Assembly: GCA_016946835.1 (NCBI GenBank)
Contig: JACVTC010000072.1
Span: forward strand, 115,001-152,500
Length of the DNA stretch: 37,500 nt
Direction: 5' to 3'
Origin: Neocallimastix lanati (nom. inval.)
Taxonomy: Eukaryota; Neocallimastigomycota; Neocallimastigomycetes; Neocallimastigales; Neocallimastigaceae
How positions within the stretch are numbered: the stretch's first letter is position 1; every line of letters begins with the position of its first letter. Of the stretch, positions 24,278 through 33,875 are shown in pieces. The position numbers and the translations under genes are program-made. The notes under the pieces are model-generated. The model was not told where the DNA came from. It was given only the letters and a program-made list of their open reading frames with translations, and did no database searches.

Positions 24278-24278
24278 A
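23395..24278 (+). mobile_element. LINE remnant, copy C, 5'-truncated, with (AAAT)n tail
   Basis: Only the C-terminal ORF part survives, split over several frames: EQRQLVDNIFKQSS (copy B: EQRQLNELLFKGSS), PYFVGILQNF, and an open end at 23811-24017 whose SVRQTSRTNASSGEDHNFF matches copy A's TVRQASRASATNEDHNF. The 3' UTR (24018-24194) ends with TCTAATTGGACAAATAATAT and a tail of about 20 AAAT units (24195-24278). Confidence 0.78.
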
Positions 24279-25739
24279 ACAAGAAATAAGTATGAATGGG
24301 TTAATTTTTTATTTATTTTTATTTATTTTTAAAATTTTAAACATCAAAAAAATTTTTCTTATAAATAACTGTTTCTTTGAAAAAAAAAAATTAAGAATTA
24401 AATAAATACATAAATATTATTTTAAAGACATATTTTAATATTTTTTTGTTAAAATAATAATAATAAAATAATATTTAATTTCAAAGATATTCATTAATAT
24501 TTTTTGTTATAATAACATTTAATAATATTTAATAATATTTAATAATATTTAATTTTAAAGATATTTAATTTTAAAGATATTAATTATATTTATTTTTTTT
24601 ATTTATAATAATTTGTTTTTTTCCTTGTAATAAAATATATATTAAATTTTTTATTATTAATTTTTATTTAGTGTTTAGTTATATAATTTAAGCTATTCTT
24701 ATATAAACTGCTTATTTAGAATATATATAAAGCTACGTTCCGAAATACAACCCTCTATTTAATTTTAAAAAAATTTTTTTAAGTTGATTATTGATTAAAA
24801 ATGGAAACCATATTTATTAATTATTTTTGTTACAAATAAAAAAAAAGTATACTTTAAAAATTTTTTCTGATATTTATAATAAAAAAATAAAATTTTTCAT
24901 ATTTAAATTTCTATTATTTATTTTTTTTATTATATCTTATTTTATTTTATTATCTTATTATTTATTATTTTCTTTAAATTTAATTATTATTTCTTTTAAA
25001 TTTGATTATTATTTTTTTTAAAAAAATTATTTTAAGGAACTTTTTTATTATATTTTATTTTATTGCTTTTAAAATTAAGATATTATAATCTTCTACATGT
25101 AATATTTTATTGAATAAAAGCTGATTATTATTAATTTATGTCATTTTCTCTTTAATATATAATATTTTAACAATAAAAAAAAAAAACACTTGAAATTTTT
25201 TTATATTAGAATAACGACTTAAATTTATTTTATTGAATTATAAATCTTTAATAATTAAAAATAAAAAAGAATAAAAATAAAATAAAAAAAAAAAAAAAAA
25301 ATCCTAACGGAATAATATAATACGTATTTTAATTATTAAATTAAATTCAATTTATTAAAACGAATATTATTAGATCAATTTATATATATAGTTTTTAATT
25401 ATAGAGAATTAATTATTAATAAAAATTTATGAAATTAGATTTAATCTACGGAAAAAATAAAAGAACTATTTTAAATATATATATAAAAGATTAAAAAATT
25501 TAAAGTTTGTTTATGATTATAATATATATATTAATTTAGATTTATTATTTTAGGAAATTTAAATATATAGAAATATACTTTTTTTTTTTATTGCTTTAAA
25601 AATAAAAATTGATTTACTTCGTATAGTTCTTCTATCTTTTATCTTTTTTAGTTAATTTTTATATCATTAAATATATAATTTTAAATTAATTGATATTTAT
25701 TGATACTTATTTTTTTTAGTAATAAATTAAATAATCAAA
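24279..25739. other. AT-rich spacer upstream of the Ala-rich protein gene
   Basis: No gene recognised. There is a tandem AATAATATTT run at about 24513-24552 and T/A homopolymers. A short segment at 24725-24760 (GAAATACAACCCTCTATTT) faintly resembles 14735-14755, inside the MULE. The last few hundred bases presumably hold the promoter of the next gene. Confidence 0.5.
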
Positions 25740-26759
25740 ATGGGTTGTAATTCTTCTACTTTAAATGCTGGTGTTAATGCTGAAGTAATAAAAAAATTAT
25801 ATTAAATTAATTAATGTTAAATACATAGATAAAAAAAAATTGTTAATTAATAAAAATCAATATTTTTTCTTTTATATATATATAATATCTATATTTATAA
25901 AATATTTTTAGGAATCGGTAAATAAATAATAAAAAATAATATGATATATTTATATTAAAAAAAAAAATTGCATTTCATAAATAACTGATTATATATAAAA
26001 TATTTATTTATATAAATATATTTATATTTATAAAATATATTTATTAAATTAAATGAAACTATTTGAATATGAATAAATTAATATTATATAAATAATGAAT
26101 TATGTTAATAGGACTTAAAAAAAACTGCTGTAAGTAAAATAATTTTATAATAAATATATAAAAAATATATATATCTATTTATTTTTTTATTTTTTTTATT
26201 TTTTTTTTTTTACCGGAAATAACTTATTAATTATTAATAAAAATAATAATTATCTATAATGATTCAATTTTTTTTTTTTAAAAAAATATTATTCATATAT
26301 AAACAAAAAAAAAAAAAAAAGATAATTAATCCTTTTTAAAATATAATTTATTAGCAAGATTTTACTAAAAAAATTGGAAATGTCATTAATAGAATTGATG
26401 CACAATTAAGTTATGATGATCAAGTTCAAGCTCAATTAGCTAATGCTGAAAATACTGCTACAGCTGCAGCTACCACAGCAACTAATGAAGCTACTAATGC
26501 TGCTTCAGCCGCAGCAACAACTGTAGCAGATGCTGCAAATACTGCAACTGCTGAAGCTACTGATGCTGTAAATACCGCTACTGCTACAGCCACAGAAGCA
26601 ACAAAAGAAGTTGCTGCTACTGCAACTGAAGCAGTTGAAGCTACCGCTGATGCAGCTGATGCCGCTGCCACTGCAGTAACTGATGCTGTAAATACTGCTG
26701 CCAATGAAGCAACTGAAGCTGTAGCTGATGCAGCTGAAGCTGTTACTAATGAATCTTAA
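25740..26759 (+). CDS. Small Ala/Thr-rich repetitive protein with N-terminal acylation signal
   Basis: Four exons: 25740-25784, 25912-25917 (six bases, two codons), 26112-26129 and 26355-26759, joining in phase 0 to 157 residues. I do not recognise the family. The N-terminus MGCNSS fits N-myristoylation of Gly2 with palmitoylation of Cys3, so attachment to a membrane is likely. After a short basic/helical segment (DFTKKIGNVINRIDAQL) residues ~48-154 consist almost only of Ala, Thr, Glu, Asp, Val and Asn in loose repeats such as EATDAV, EATEAV, ADAAEAV. This would give a long amphipathic helix resembling 11-mer LEA or apolipoprotein/perilipin-type helices. No Cys, Trp or Pro in the repeat. Strong GCT/GAA/ACT codon use and four clean splice pairs argue for a real gene. 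A lipid-surface or stress-protective role is only a guess. Confidence 0.85.
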
Positions 26760-27590
26760 AATTAATATATATATATATATAAAATTCCCAAAGTTAATAA
26801 ACAATAAAAACTATTAGTTATACAAGATATATATTTTTATATGTGCATAAAATAATAGAAAAGCATATATTATATGTGCTAAAAAAATCATATAAAGAAA
26901 AATTAAAAAAAAAAAAACATAAACTATTCAAAAATCAAACTAATTATAAAATTATTATTATGTAAATTTATATATCAATTTTCAAAATTTAAATAAAATA
27001 TTCAATACATTTGTATAAAATAACTTCTTTTAAGTGTGTAGTCATTGTGTATAAATTTAAAATTTTTCAAATGATTGAATTTATATAAATGTAAATATAA
27101 TTATAAAATCTGTAATTTTATATTAATTTATACAATTATCGTTTAATTTTTCCGAAATAAACTTTCTTTTTTTTTATTCATATTTAAAAGGAATTTTATA
27201 AATATATATTTATTTTTTATTATTTATCAAATTTTATTATTAATATTGTTAATATTATTATTTTATTAAAATTAATATTACATTAAAACATATTAATGTT
27301 TAAAAGAGTTGTATAATATTTGAAGTATTAGATTTTATTTTTTAAATTAAAATAGATTATCTTTTTTTTTTTTTTTTTTTATTTACCTAAATAACAAAAA
27401 ATTATAATTTGTTATTATCGTTTTAAATATATTTATGTTTTGATATCATATATACACGTGCTAATCGTGATTAATTGAAATAGCGATAAGCCAATAAACT
27501 AATAAAATTGGTCGACCACCACAAATTAAAAATTTATTTTTTAATTTTTTAATTTTTTATTTTTTTAAAAAAGATGAGATGGAAAAAATT
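26760..27590. other. AT-rich spacer downstream of the Ala-rich protein gene
   Basis: No gene. Contains AATAAA near 26802, T-runs near 27361-27380, and a CACGTG palindrome at 27455-27460 followed by GTGATTAATTGAAATAGCGAT. Confidence 0.55.
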
Positions 27591-27829
27591 TTTTCTGAAA
27601 ATTGAATTTATTTATACACTTATTTTTGATTATTACTTTTTATTTCACGTTGCTTTTTCATTTATTTTTATGTTCAAATTGGACAAATAATATTTATTTT
27701 ATTAATTCTGTGTTATTTTTATTTTTTATTAAAATTAAAATTATTCATGTATTTTATATAAGAATAAATAAATAAAGAATAAAGTTCGCAATAATTGCGG
27801 CTATAAAAAAAAAAAAAAAAAAAAAAAAA
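27591..27829 (+). mobile_element. LINE 3' UTR fragment with A-tail, copy D
   Basis: 27603-27692 parallels the 3' UTR of copy C at 24081-24171: both begin GAATTTATTTAT(A/G)CACTT and end AATTGGACAAATAATAT. An A-run at 27805-27829 follows. Very short, strongly 5'-truncated insertion. Confidence 0.7.
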
Positions 27830-27839
27830 GAAAATTGAA

Positions 27840-28272
27840 ATTTTTTAAAATTTTGATTTTAAATAATTTGAATTAATAATAATAGAAATAATATTGTTAA
27901 TACTTGTAGTGATAGTAAAAATAGAAATATTAATATTAATGATAGTGAAAATATAGTATCGTTACTAATAATATAGTGAATAGTTCAGTTGGTGAAAATC
28001 GTGTTAATTTAAGTAATTTTCTGAATAATGAGTGTGTAAATATATATGTGACGTGGTACTGATTATATAACTTCCTTTTTGGTGGAAAGGATGAAAAAAT
28101 TATTGATTTAAATTATAAAAAGGAATTGAATGTTTTGTTTAATAACCAAATAACTAAATCATTTCTGGTGATTATTCAAAAGCGTCATTCTTGACGCTAT
28201 CTGCGGCTCTCTTTACAGAAATTATGCCTAGGGCTAGTTACTCAATAAGTGTTACTATTCTGAAAGTAAAAG
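27840..28272 (+). mobile_element. LINE ORF C-terminal fragment, copy E, fused to the homoaconitase copy
   Basis: Begins with a decayed Asn/Ser-like AGTAATAGT tract (as in copy A), then NFLFGGKDEKIID (copies A/B: FLLGG). The stretch ACAGAAATTATGCCTAGGG, GCTAGTTACTC follows, nearly identical to copy C at 23830-23865. Similarity to copy C stops at about 28272 and homoaconitase coding sequence begins at once. No A-tail is present, so the 3' end of the LINE was lost at the junction. Confidence 0.75.
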
Positions 28273-29990
28273 CGCACGTTTCTGGTTCAAACTTGGTTAA
28301 AGTTTCTACCTCTATTCCACAAATTGAAAAAGAAAAAAGTTGCCGTTAACAAGGCTTACTTAGTTGGTTGTGTTAACTCGTATGTTAAAGATCTTCATGA
28401 AGTTGCTGAAATTGTTGAGGGTCATAAGATTAAGGAAGAAGTTGAATTCTATATTGCTGCTGGCAGTTTAAAAGTTCAAAAAGAAGCTGAAGAAAATGGT
28501 GACTGGGATACATTAATTCGAGTTGGTGCCATTCCATTACCAGCTGGTTGTGGTCTATGTATTAGTTTGGGTTCTGGTTTATTAAAGGATTATGAAATTG
28601 GTATTTCTGCTGCTAACCGTAACTTCAAGGATAGAATGGATTCACCATTTGCTAAGGCTTATCTTGGTTCTCCACGTAAGTAAAACTAAAATAAATAAAA
28701 TAAAAAAATTAAATAAATAAAATAAAATAAAAAATAAAATAAAATAAAGAATAAAAATAAAAACAAAAAAAATAAAATAAAATAAAATATAAAATAGAAA
28801 ATAAAATAGAAAATATAAAATAAAATAGAAAATATAAAATAAAATAAAAATAAAAATAAAAATAAAATTAAAATTAAAAAGTACTATAAAATAATAATAA
28901 TAATTGTTAAAAATATAATAAATAATACATAATAAATTTTTTTTCTTTTCAAAAAAATTAAATATACTATTTATCATTTATTTTTTTATTTTTATTAATG
29001 AACAATTAGTTGTTATTGCTACTTCAGCTATTATGGGTTACTTCTGTAGTCCAGATGATATTACTGGTACCAATGTTGAAGACCGTATTACTCCAAGAAT
29101 TGAAAAGGCTCCTGTAGCTGCCGCCGATGAAGCTATTGAAAGCTTTTCAAGAGTACTTTAAAAGGTGAATATGTCTCTTCTGTGACCCTGATAACTTAAA
29201 TACTGATGGTATTTATCCAGGTAAATACTCATACTAAGATGATATTCTACGTGAAACTATGACTAAAGTTGTTATGGAAAATTAGGTTCCAGAATTTGCT
29301 GGTCAAGTCCAAAAGGTATGAATAATAAATAATACATATATTATATATAATAAAGAAAAAATATAAATAAAACTTTTTTTTTTTTTTTTCTGCTTTGTTT
29401 TTAGTATTTTTACTATTATTTAAATAATTATTCATTATTCGTTTTATTTCAGATAAACTATAAACTCATTTTTTTATTACTTAAATTTTTATTTACATTA
29501 TTATAATCATAATTTATTTAATTTATATTATTACTAATATCATTATTATTTCAAAATATTTCTATTTTCATTGATATATAATTATTATAATATATATTTA
29601 TCATTCAAAAAAAAAAAAAAAAAAAAAAGAAAAAATTATTAGAACGATGTTGTTATTGATGATTTCAATTTTGGTACTGGTTCTTCTAGAGAACAAGCTG
29701 CTACCGATTTATTATTCACCAGTATTCCATTAGTTGTCTCAGTTCCTTCAGTGAAATCTACAAGAGAAACGCTATTAACAATGGTTTATTAATTATCAAA
29801 ACTCCAGAATTAGTTCAAGACTTACGTAATCCTTTCCTAGAAAAGATTCTTACTAAAAAAACTGGTTGGAAGGTTAAAATTGATTTAATTAAGGGTGAAA
29901 TGATTAGTGAAAACGAAAAGACTTACAACATTCCAACAATTGGTACTGCAGGTTAAGAAATTATTGTTGCTAGTGGTTTAGAAAATTAGG
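28273..29990 (+). pseudogene. Homoaconitase (LYS4-type) pseudogene, 5'-truncated, introns retained
   Basis: Three exon-like blocks (28273-28679, 29009-29315, 29643-29990) separated by two introns with canonical borders. Family marks: the late part of the aconitase catalytic domain (KAYLVGC.NS, GAIPLPAGCG.C, ISAANRNFK), then the swivel domain with LNTDGIYPGKY, diagnostic of homoaconitase, and [13 protein letters not shown]. Homoaconitase isomerises homocitrate to homoisocitrate in lysine synthesis by the alpha-aminoadipate route. The N-terminal ~half of the protein is missing. Lesions: frameshift near 28331-28341, at least two more around 29155-29195, stop TAA at 29237-29239 (GKYSY*DD), TAG near 29283, a shift near 29745-29752, TAA in TAG*EII near 29953 and a terminal TAG near 29987. 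Conserved CGPCIGLG reads CGLCISLG and FKGRMGS reads FKDRMDS. Intron retention rules out a processed copy. Confidence 0.85.
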
Positions 29991-30948
29991 TTAATTTTTT
30001 TTATATTCATTATAATATTAGTTATCAAATTTACTAACTTTGACCTTAACTACTACGAATTTTCAAAAATTTCTTATTTTAGTAGTCATGAATCTTCATT
30101 TTTTTTTTTTTAAAAAAAAAGTTATAACTTATTTTTACTGTTAAATCTAGCTAATATATATAGTGATATATAATAACTTACTCCTTGTTTTTTATACAGT
30201 TTTATTTATTAATTCAAATATCTTTTTTAAATGGACAATTTTTATTATTTAAAAAAATTAAGAAAAAAATTATTATTATTTATCTAATATATTATTATTT
30301 AATGTTAGAAAGGGTTAAAATATAAAGTATAAAATATAAAATAAATAATTATATAAATATATTTTGTTGTAAATAGTGAATTAGAAAATTTATATCTTTA
30401 TATAAAATATAATATTTAATCCATGGATTAAACATTTTATTATTAATAGAATAATAAGACTAAAAATATTAAAGGAATACAATGAATTTACTGTTAATTG
30501 TTTGGTGTTTTTCAATTTTCATTAAATTATATAATTTCATAATTTATAATATCTATATTACTATTTTGACTAGGTTTAGAAATATATAATTAAACAATTA
30601 ATAATATGATTTAAAATAGCTATTACATAGATATCCTTTTAAATTTATATGAAGTATATATATATTTTCAAGAAAGCTACTTACAAAATGAATGAAATAA
30701 AATATTATATATTAAACATTTATATAAATTCTTTATTTTATTATTATTATTACTTTTATTTTAAAACGGCAATTTTTATGGTAATACAACTGTATCAAAT
30801 TAACTATTATTTTAATATAAATAATATATATAAAATTTTTAAAATATTTCTTATTATCATACATTGATATATATAGTAACGAAAGAATATTTCCTTAATA
30901 AATACAGCACACTTTAGTATAAAAATAAAAGAAGACAAAAATTTTAAT
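29991..30948. other. AT-rich spacer, nothing recognised
   Basis: No coding or RNA gene. A frame at 30649-30867 (Tyr/Ile-rich) looks like chance open AT-rich DNA. Confidence 0.55.
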
Positions 30949-31130
30949 ACTTCACTTTTATAAGTGTACCTTTTAATTAATAATTTTTTTGTATTACTTT
31001 TTTATTTTATTTTATTTTATTTTATTTTATTTTTTTTATTTTTATTAATACTTACTTCACTTTTATAAGTGTACCTTTTAATTAATAATTTTTTTGTATT
31101 ACTTTTTTATTTTATTTTATTTTATTTTAT
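30949..31130. repeat. ~70-bp direct duplication at the satellite edge
   Basis: ACTTCACTTTTATAAGTGTAC and following bases up to TTGTATTAC and the first pentamers occur at 30949 and again at 31054 (offset 105 bp). Each copy includes the near-palindrome CACTTTTATAAGTG. Confidence 0.92.
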
Positions 31131-32793
31131 TTTATTTTATTTTATTTTATTTTATTTTATTTTATTTTATTTTATTTTATTTTATTTTATTTTATTCAAT
31201 CTGTACTTTATATTTAATATTCTACTATTTATTTTATTTTATTTTATTTTATTTTATTTTATTTTATTTTATTTTATTTTATTTTATTTTATTTTATTTT
31301 ATTCAATCTGTACTTTATATTTAATATTCTACTATTTATTTTATTTTATTTTATTTTATTTTATTTTATTTTATTTTATTTTATTTTATTTTATTTTATT
31401 CAATCTGTACTTTATATTTAATATTCTACTATTTATTTTATTTTATTTTATTTTATTTTATTTTATTTTATTTTATTTTATTTTATTCAATCTGTACTTT
31501 ATATTTAATATTCTACTATTTATTTTATTTTATTTTATTTTATTTTATTTTATTTTATTTTATTTTATTTTATTTTATTTTATTCAATCTGTACTTTATA
31601 TTTAATATTCTACTATTTATTTTATTTTATTTTATTTTATTTTATTTTATTTTATTTTATTTTATTTTATTCAATCTGTACTTTATATTTAATATTCTAC
31701 TATTTATTTTATTTTATTTTATTTTATTTTATTTTATTTTATTTTATTTTATTTTATTTTATTTTATTTTATTTTATTTTATTTTATTTTATTTTATTTT
31801 ATTTTATTTTATTCAATCTGTACTTTATATTTAATATTCTACTATTTATTTTATTTTATTTTATTTTATTTTATTTTATTTTATTTTATTTTATTTTATT
31901 TTATTTTATTTTATTTTATTTTATTCAATCTGTACTTTATATTTAATATTCTACTATTTATTTTATTTTATTTTATTTTATTTTATTTTATTTTATTTTA
32001 TTTTATTTTATTTCATTTTATTCAATCTGTACTTTATATTTAATATTACTATTTATTTTATTTTATTTTATTTTATTTTATTTTATTTTATTTTATTTTA
32101 TTTTATTTTATTTTATTTTATTTTATTTTATTTTATTTTATTTTATTTTATTTTATTTTATTTTATTTTATTTTATTTTATTTTATTTTATTTTATTTTA
32201 TTTTATTTTATTTTATTTTATTTTATTTTATTTTATTTTATTTTATTTTATTTTATTTTATTTTATTTTATTTTATTTTATTTTATTTTATTTTATTTTA
32301 TTTTATTTTATTTTATTTCATTTTATTCAATCTGTACTTTATATTTAATATTCTACTATTTATTTTTTTTATTTATTATTTATTTTATTTTATTTTATTT
32401 TATTTTATTTTATTTTATTTTATTTTATTTATTTTATTTTATTTTATTTTATTTATTTATTTTATTTTATTTTATTTTATTTTATTTTATTTTATTTTAT
32501 TTTATTTTATTTTATTTTATTTTATTTTATTTTATTTTATTTTATTTTATTTTATTTTATTTTATTTTATTTTATTTTATTTTATTTTATTTTATTTTAT
32601 TTTATTTTATTTTATTTTATTTTATTTTATTTTATTTTATTTTATTTTATTTTATTTTATTTTATTTTATTTTATTTTATTTTATTTTATTTTATTTTAT
32701 TTTATTTTATTTTATTTTATTTTATTTTATTTTATTTTGTTTTATTTTATTTTATTTTATTTTATTTTATTTTATTTTATTTTATTTTATTTT
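31000..32793. repeat. Composite (ATTTT)n satellite with ten ~35-bp core units
   Basis: About 1.8 kb of ATTTT pentamers. A core that begins CAATCTGTACTTTATATTTA and ends TTCTACTATTT interrupts it at 31197, 31304, 31401, 31488, 31585, 31672, 31814, 31926, 32023 and 32328. Most core-to-core distances (107, 97, 87, 97, 87, 142, 112, 97) leave a remainder of 2 after division by 5, as expected if only whole pentamers vary. The copy at 32023 lacks two bases and its distance to the next (305) is a multiple of 5. The last ~400 bp are nearly pure pentamer with a few TTTAT slips. Open Phe/Ile/Leu/Tyr frames here are not genes. Confidence 0.97.
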
Positions 32794-33160
32794 TTCCTCT
32801 CTTTTTTTTTTCTTTTATTTTAGGAATTATTTTTTTTCTATAGGATTTAAAGTTTCATTCAAATTTATTAATTTTTTAACCAATGAGATCTTTAAAATCA
32901 TATTAAATATTAATTTGAAGTTGAAGGATATCCACCAATTGTATATTATAGTAAATTGTATAATATATATAAAATATAATGAAATATATTGGAGCTGCTG
33001 AATTGTGTGTCAGATAATAAATTAAAAAAAAAAAAATTAGTTTTTATTTTATTTTTGTTTTAAATAATTTATTTAATTGTCATTCATTTATTCACTTATA
33101 TATATAATTATTCATTTATTCATTATTCATGATTATGAAATATATATTTATATATATTAA
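32794..33160. other. AT-rich spacer, possibly lost part of the Copia element
   Basis: No coding motif seen. A long terminal repeat for the downstream Copia remnant was not found here. Confidence 0.45.
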
Positions 33161-33875
33161 TTAGAAATACTAGCTGTTTTTGTACAAGTCAAGATATTCT
33201 ATATTACATAAGTAAATCATCAAGAAAGAGCAAAAATCCTAATTGTGAAGATTAGTTCATTACTTTAAAAAATATTTAGATATCTATGGAATAAAAATTT
33301 ATAAAAGATGATAAATATAATATTGAATTATATATTAATGCAGACTTAGGCGGTGATCCGGACACTAAAAAATATACCTCAGGATTTGTATTGACGATGA
33401 ATTAAGGATTCATATGTTGGTACTCAAAAAATTTTTTTTTATTTCCGGTGTGTACTGCCCTATGCCCCCCTCAAGACATGGGAATATTAAGGTAGTCACA
33501 ACACTACTCAAAATTACAAAGTACCGTGGCTGTTTCAACAGTAGAAAGAGTATACTATAGAATACATGAATTTGCTCGTCAATGTTTATTGATAAACATT
33601 TATTTGATGAATTGAATATTAATATAAATAATATAATAATTAATTTTGATAATATACGGCTACGATTTATAATTGCGAAAATAAAACCTTGAATCTTCAG
33701 TCAAACAGTATAGATTTAAAGTATTATAAAATTAGAAAAGATAGAACAAAATGAAATTATATTAAATCAGAACATACTTTAATCGATGGATTTACAAAAT
33801 ATCAAATACATCTCTAATGAATAAATTCAAAGAAAATATTCTTTCTAGCTTGAAGTTTAATATATGGGTATTATT
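33161..33875 (+). mobile_element. Ty1/Copia LTR-retrotransposon remnant (RNase H and end of pol)
   Basis: Broken reading frames give, in family order: YYISKSSRKSKNPNCED, then NADLGGDPDTKKYTSGFVL (the Copia RNase H D-W-AGD-TRRSTSGYVF block) and GFICWYSK. STVAVSTVE follows (Copia TVALSSTEAEY), then HEFARQCL, and past a shift LNLQS...IDLKYYKIR and SEHTLIDGFTK (Copia H-ID-KYH-IRE and A-D--TK). Stops include TAG in NCED*, TAA in LTMN*GF and others, plus a 75-bp insertion at 33430-33504. RT, integrase and gag are not in the window's remnant. The 3' LTR may start near 33886 (TGTTATAAAACATAAAAC) but no partner is visible. Dead element. Confidence 0.8.
33430..33504 (-). mobile_element. 75-bp GC-rich insertion with A-tail and 9-bp target duplication
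   Basis: Interrupts the Copia RNase H frame between WYSK and STVAVS. The 9-mer TACTCAAAA stands at 33421-33429 and again at 33505-33513, exactly bounding the insert. On the minus strand the insert begins GTGTTGTGACTACC, contains a G-run (TTGAGGGGGGCATAGGGC) and ends CCGGAAATAAAAAAAAATT. This pattern (short, A-tailed, target duplication) fits a retrotransposed small or truncated RNA. Source unknown; I do not recognise it as tRNA, 5S or spliceosomal RNA. Confidence 0.72.

Noticed and set aside
14735-24760. Weak likeness between 14735-14755 and 24736-24755 (AAATACA..CCCT.TTT)
   Set aside because: Too short and imperfect in AT-rich DNA to claim a shared element end.
26432-26804. Minus-strand Ala/Val- and Ser-rich frames
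   Set aside because: Shadows of the Ala-rich gene's GCT/ACT codons; the plus strand has start, splice sites and acylation motif.
31069-31605. 178-residue ILFYF-repeat frame
   Set aside because: The ATTTT pentamer contains no stop codon in this direction, so any frame stays open; membrane-protein appearance is an artefact.
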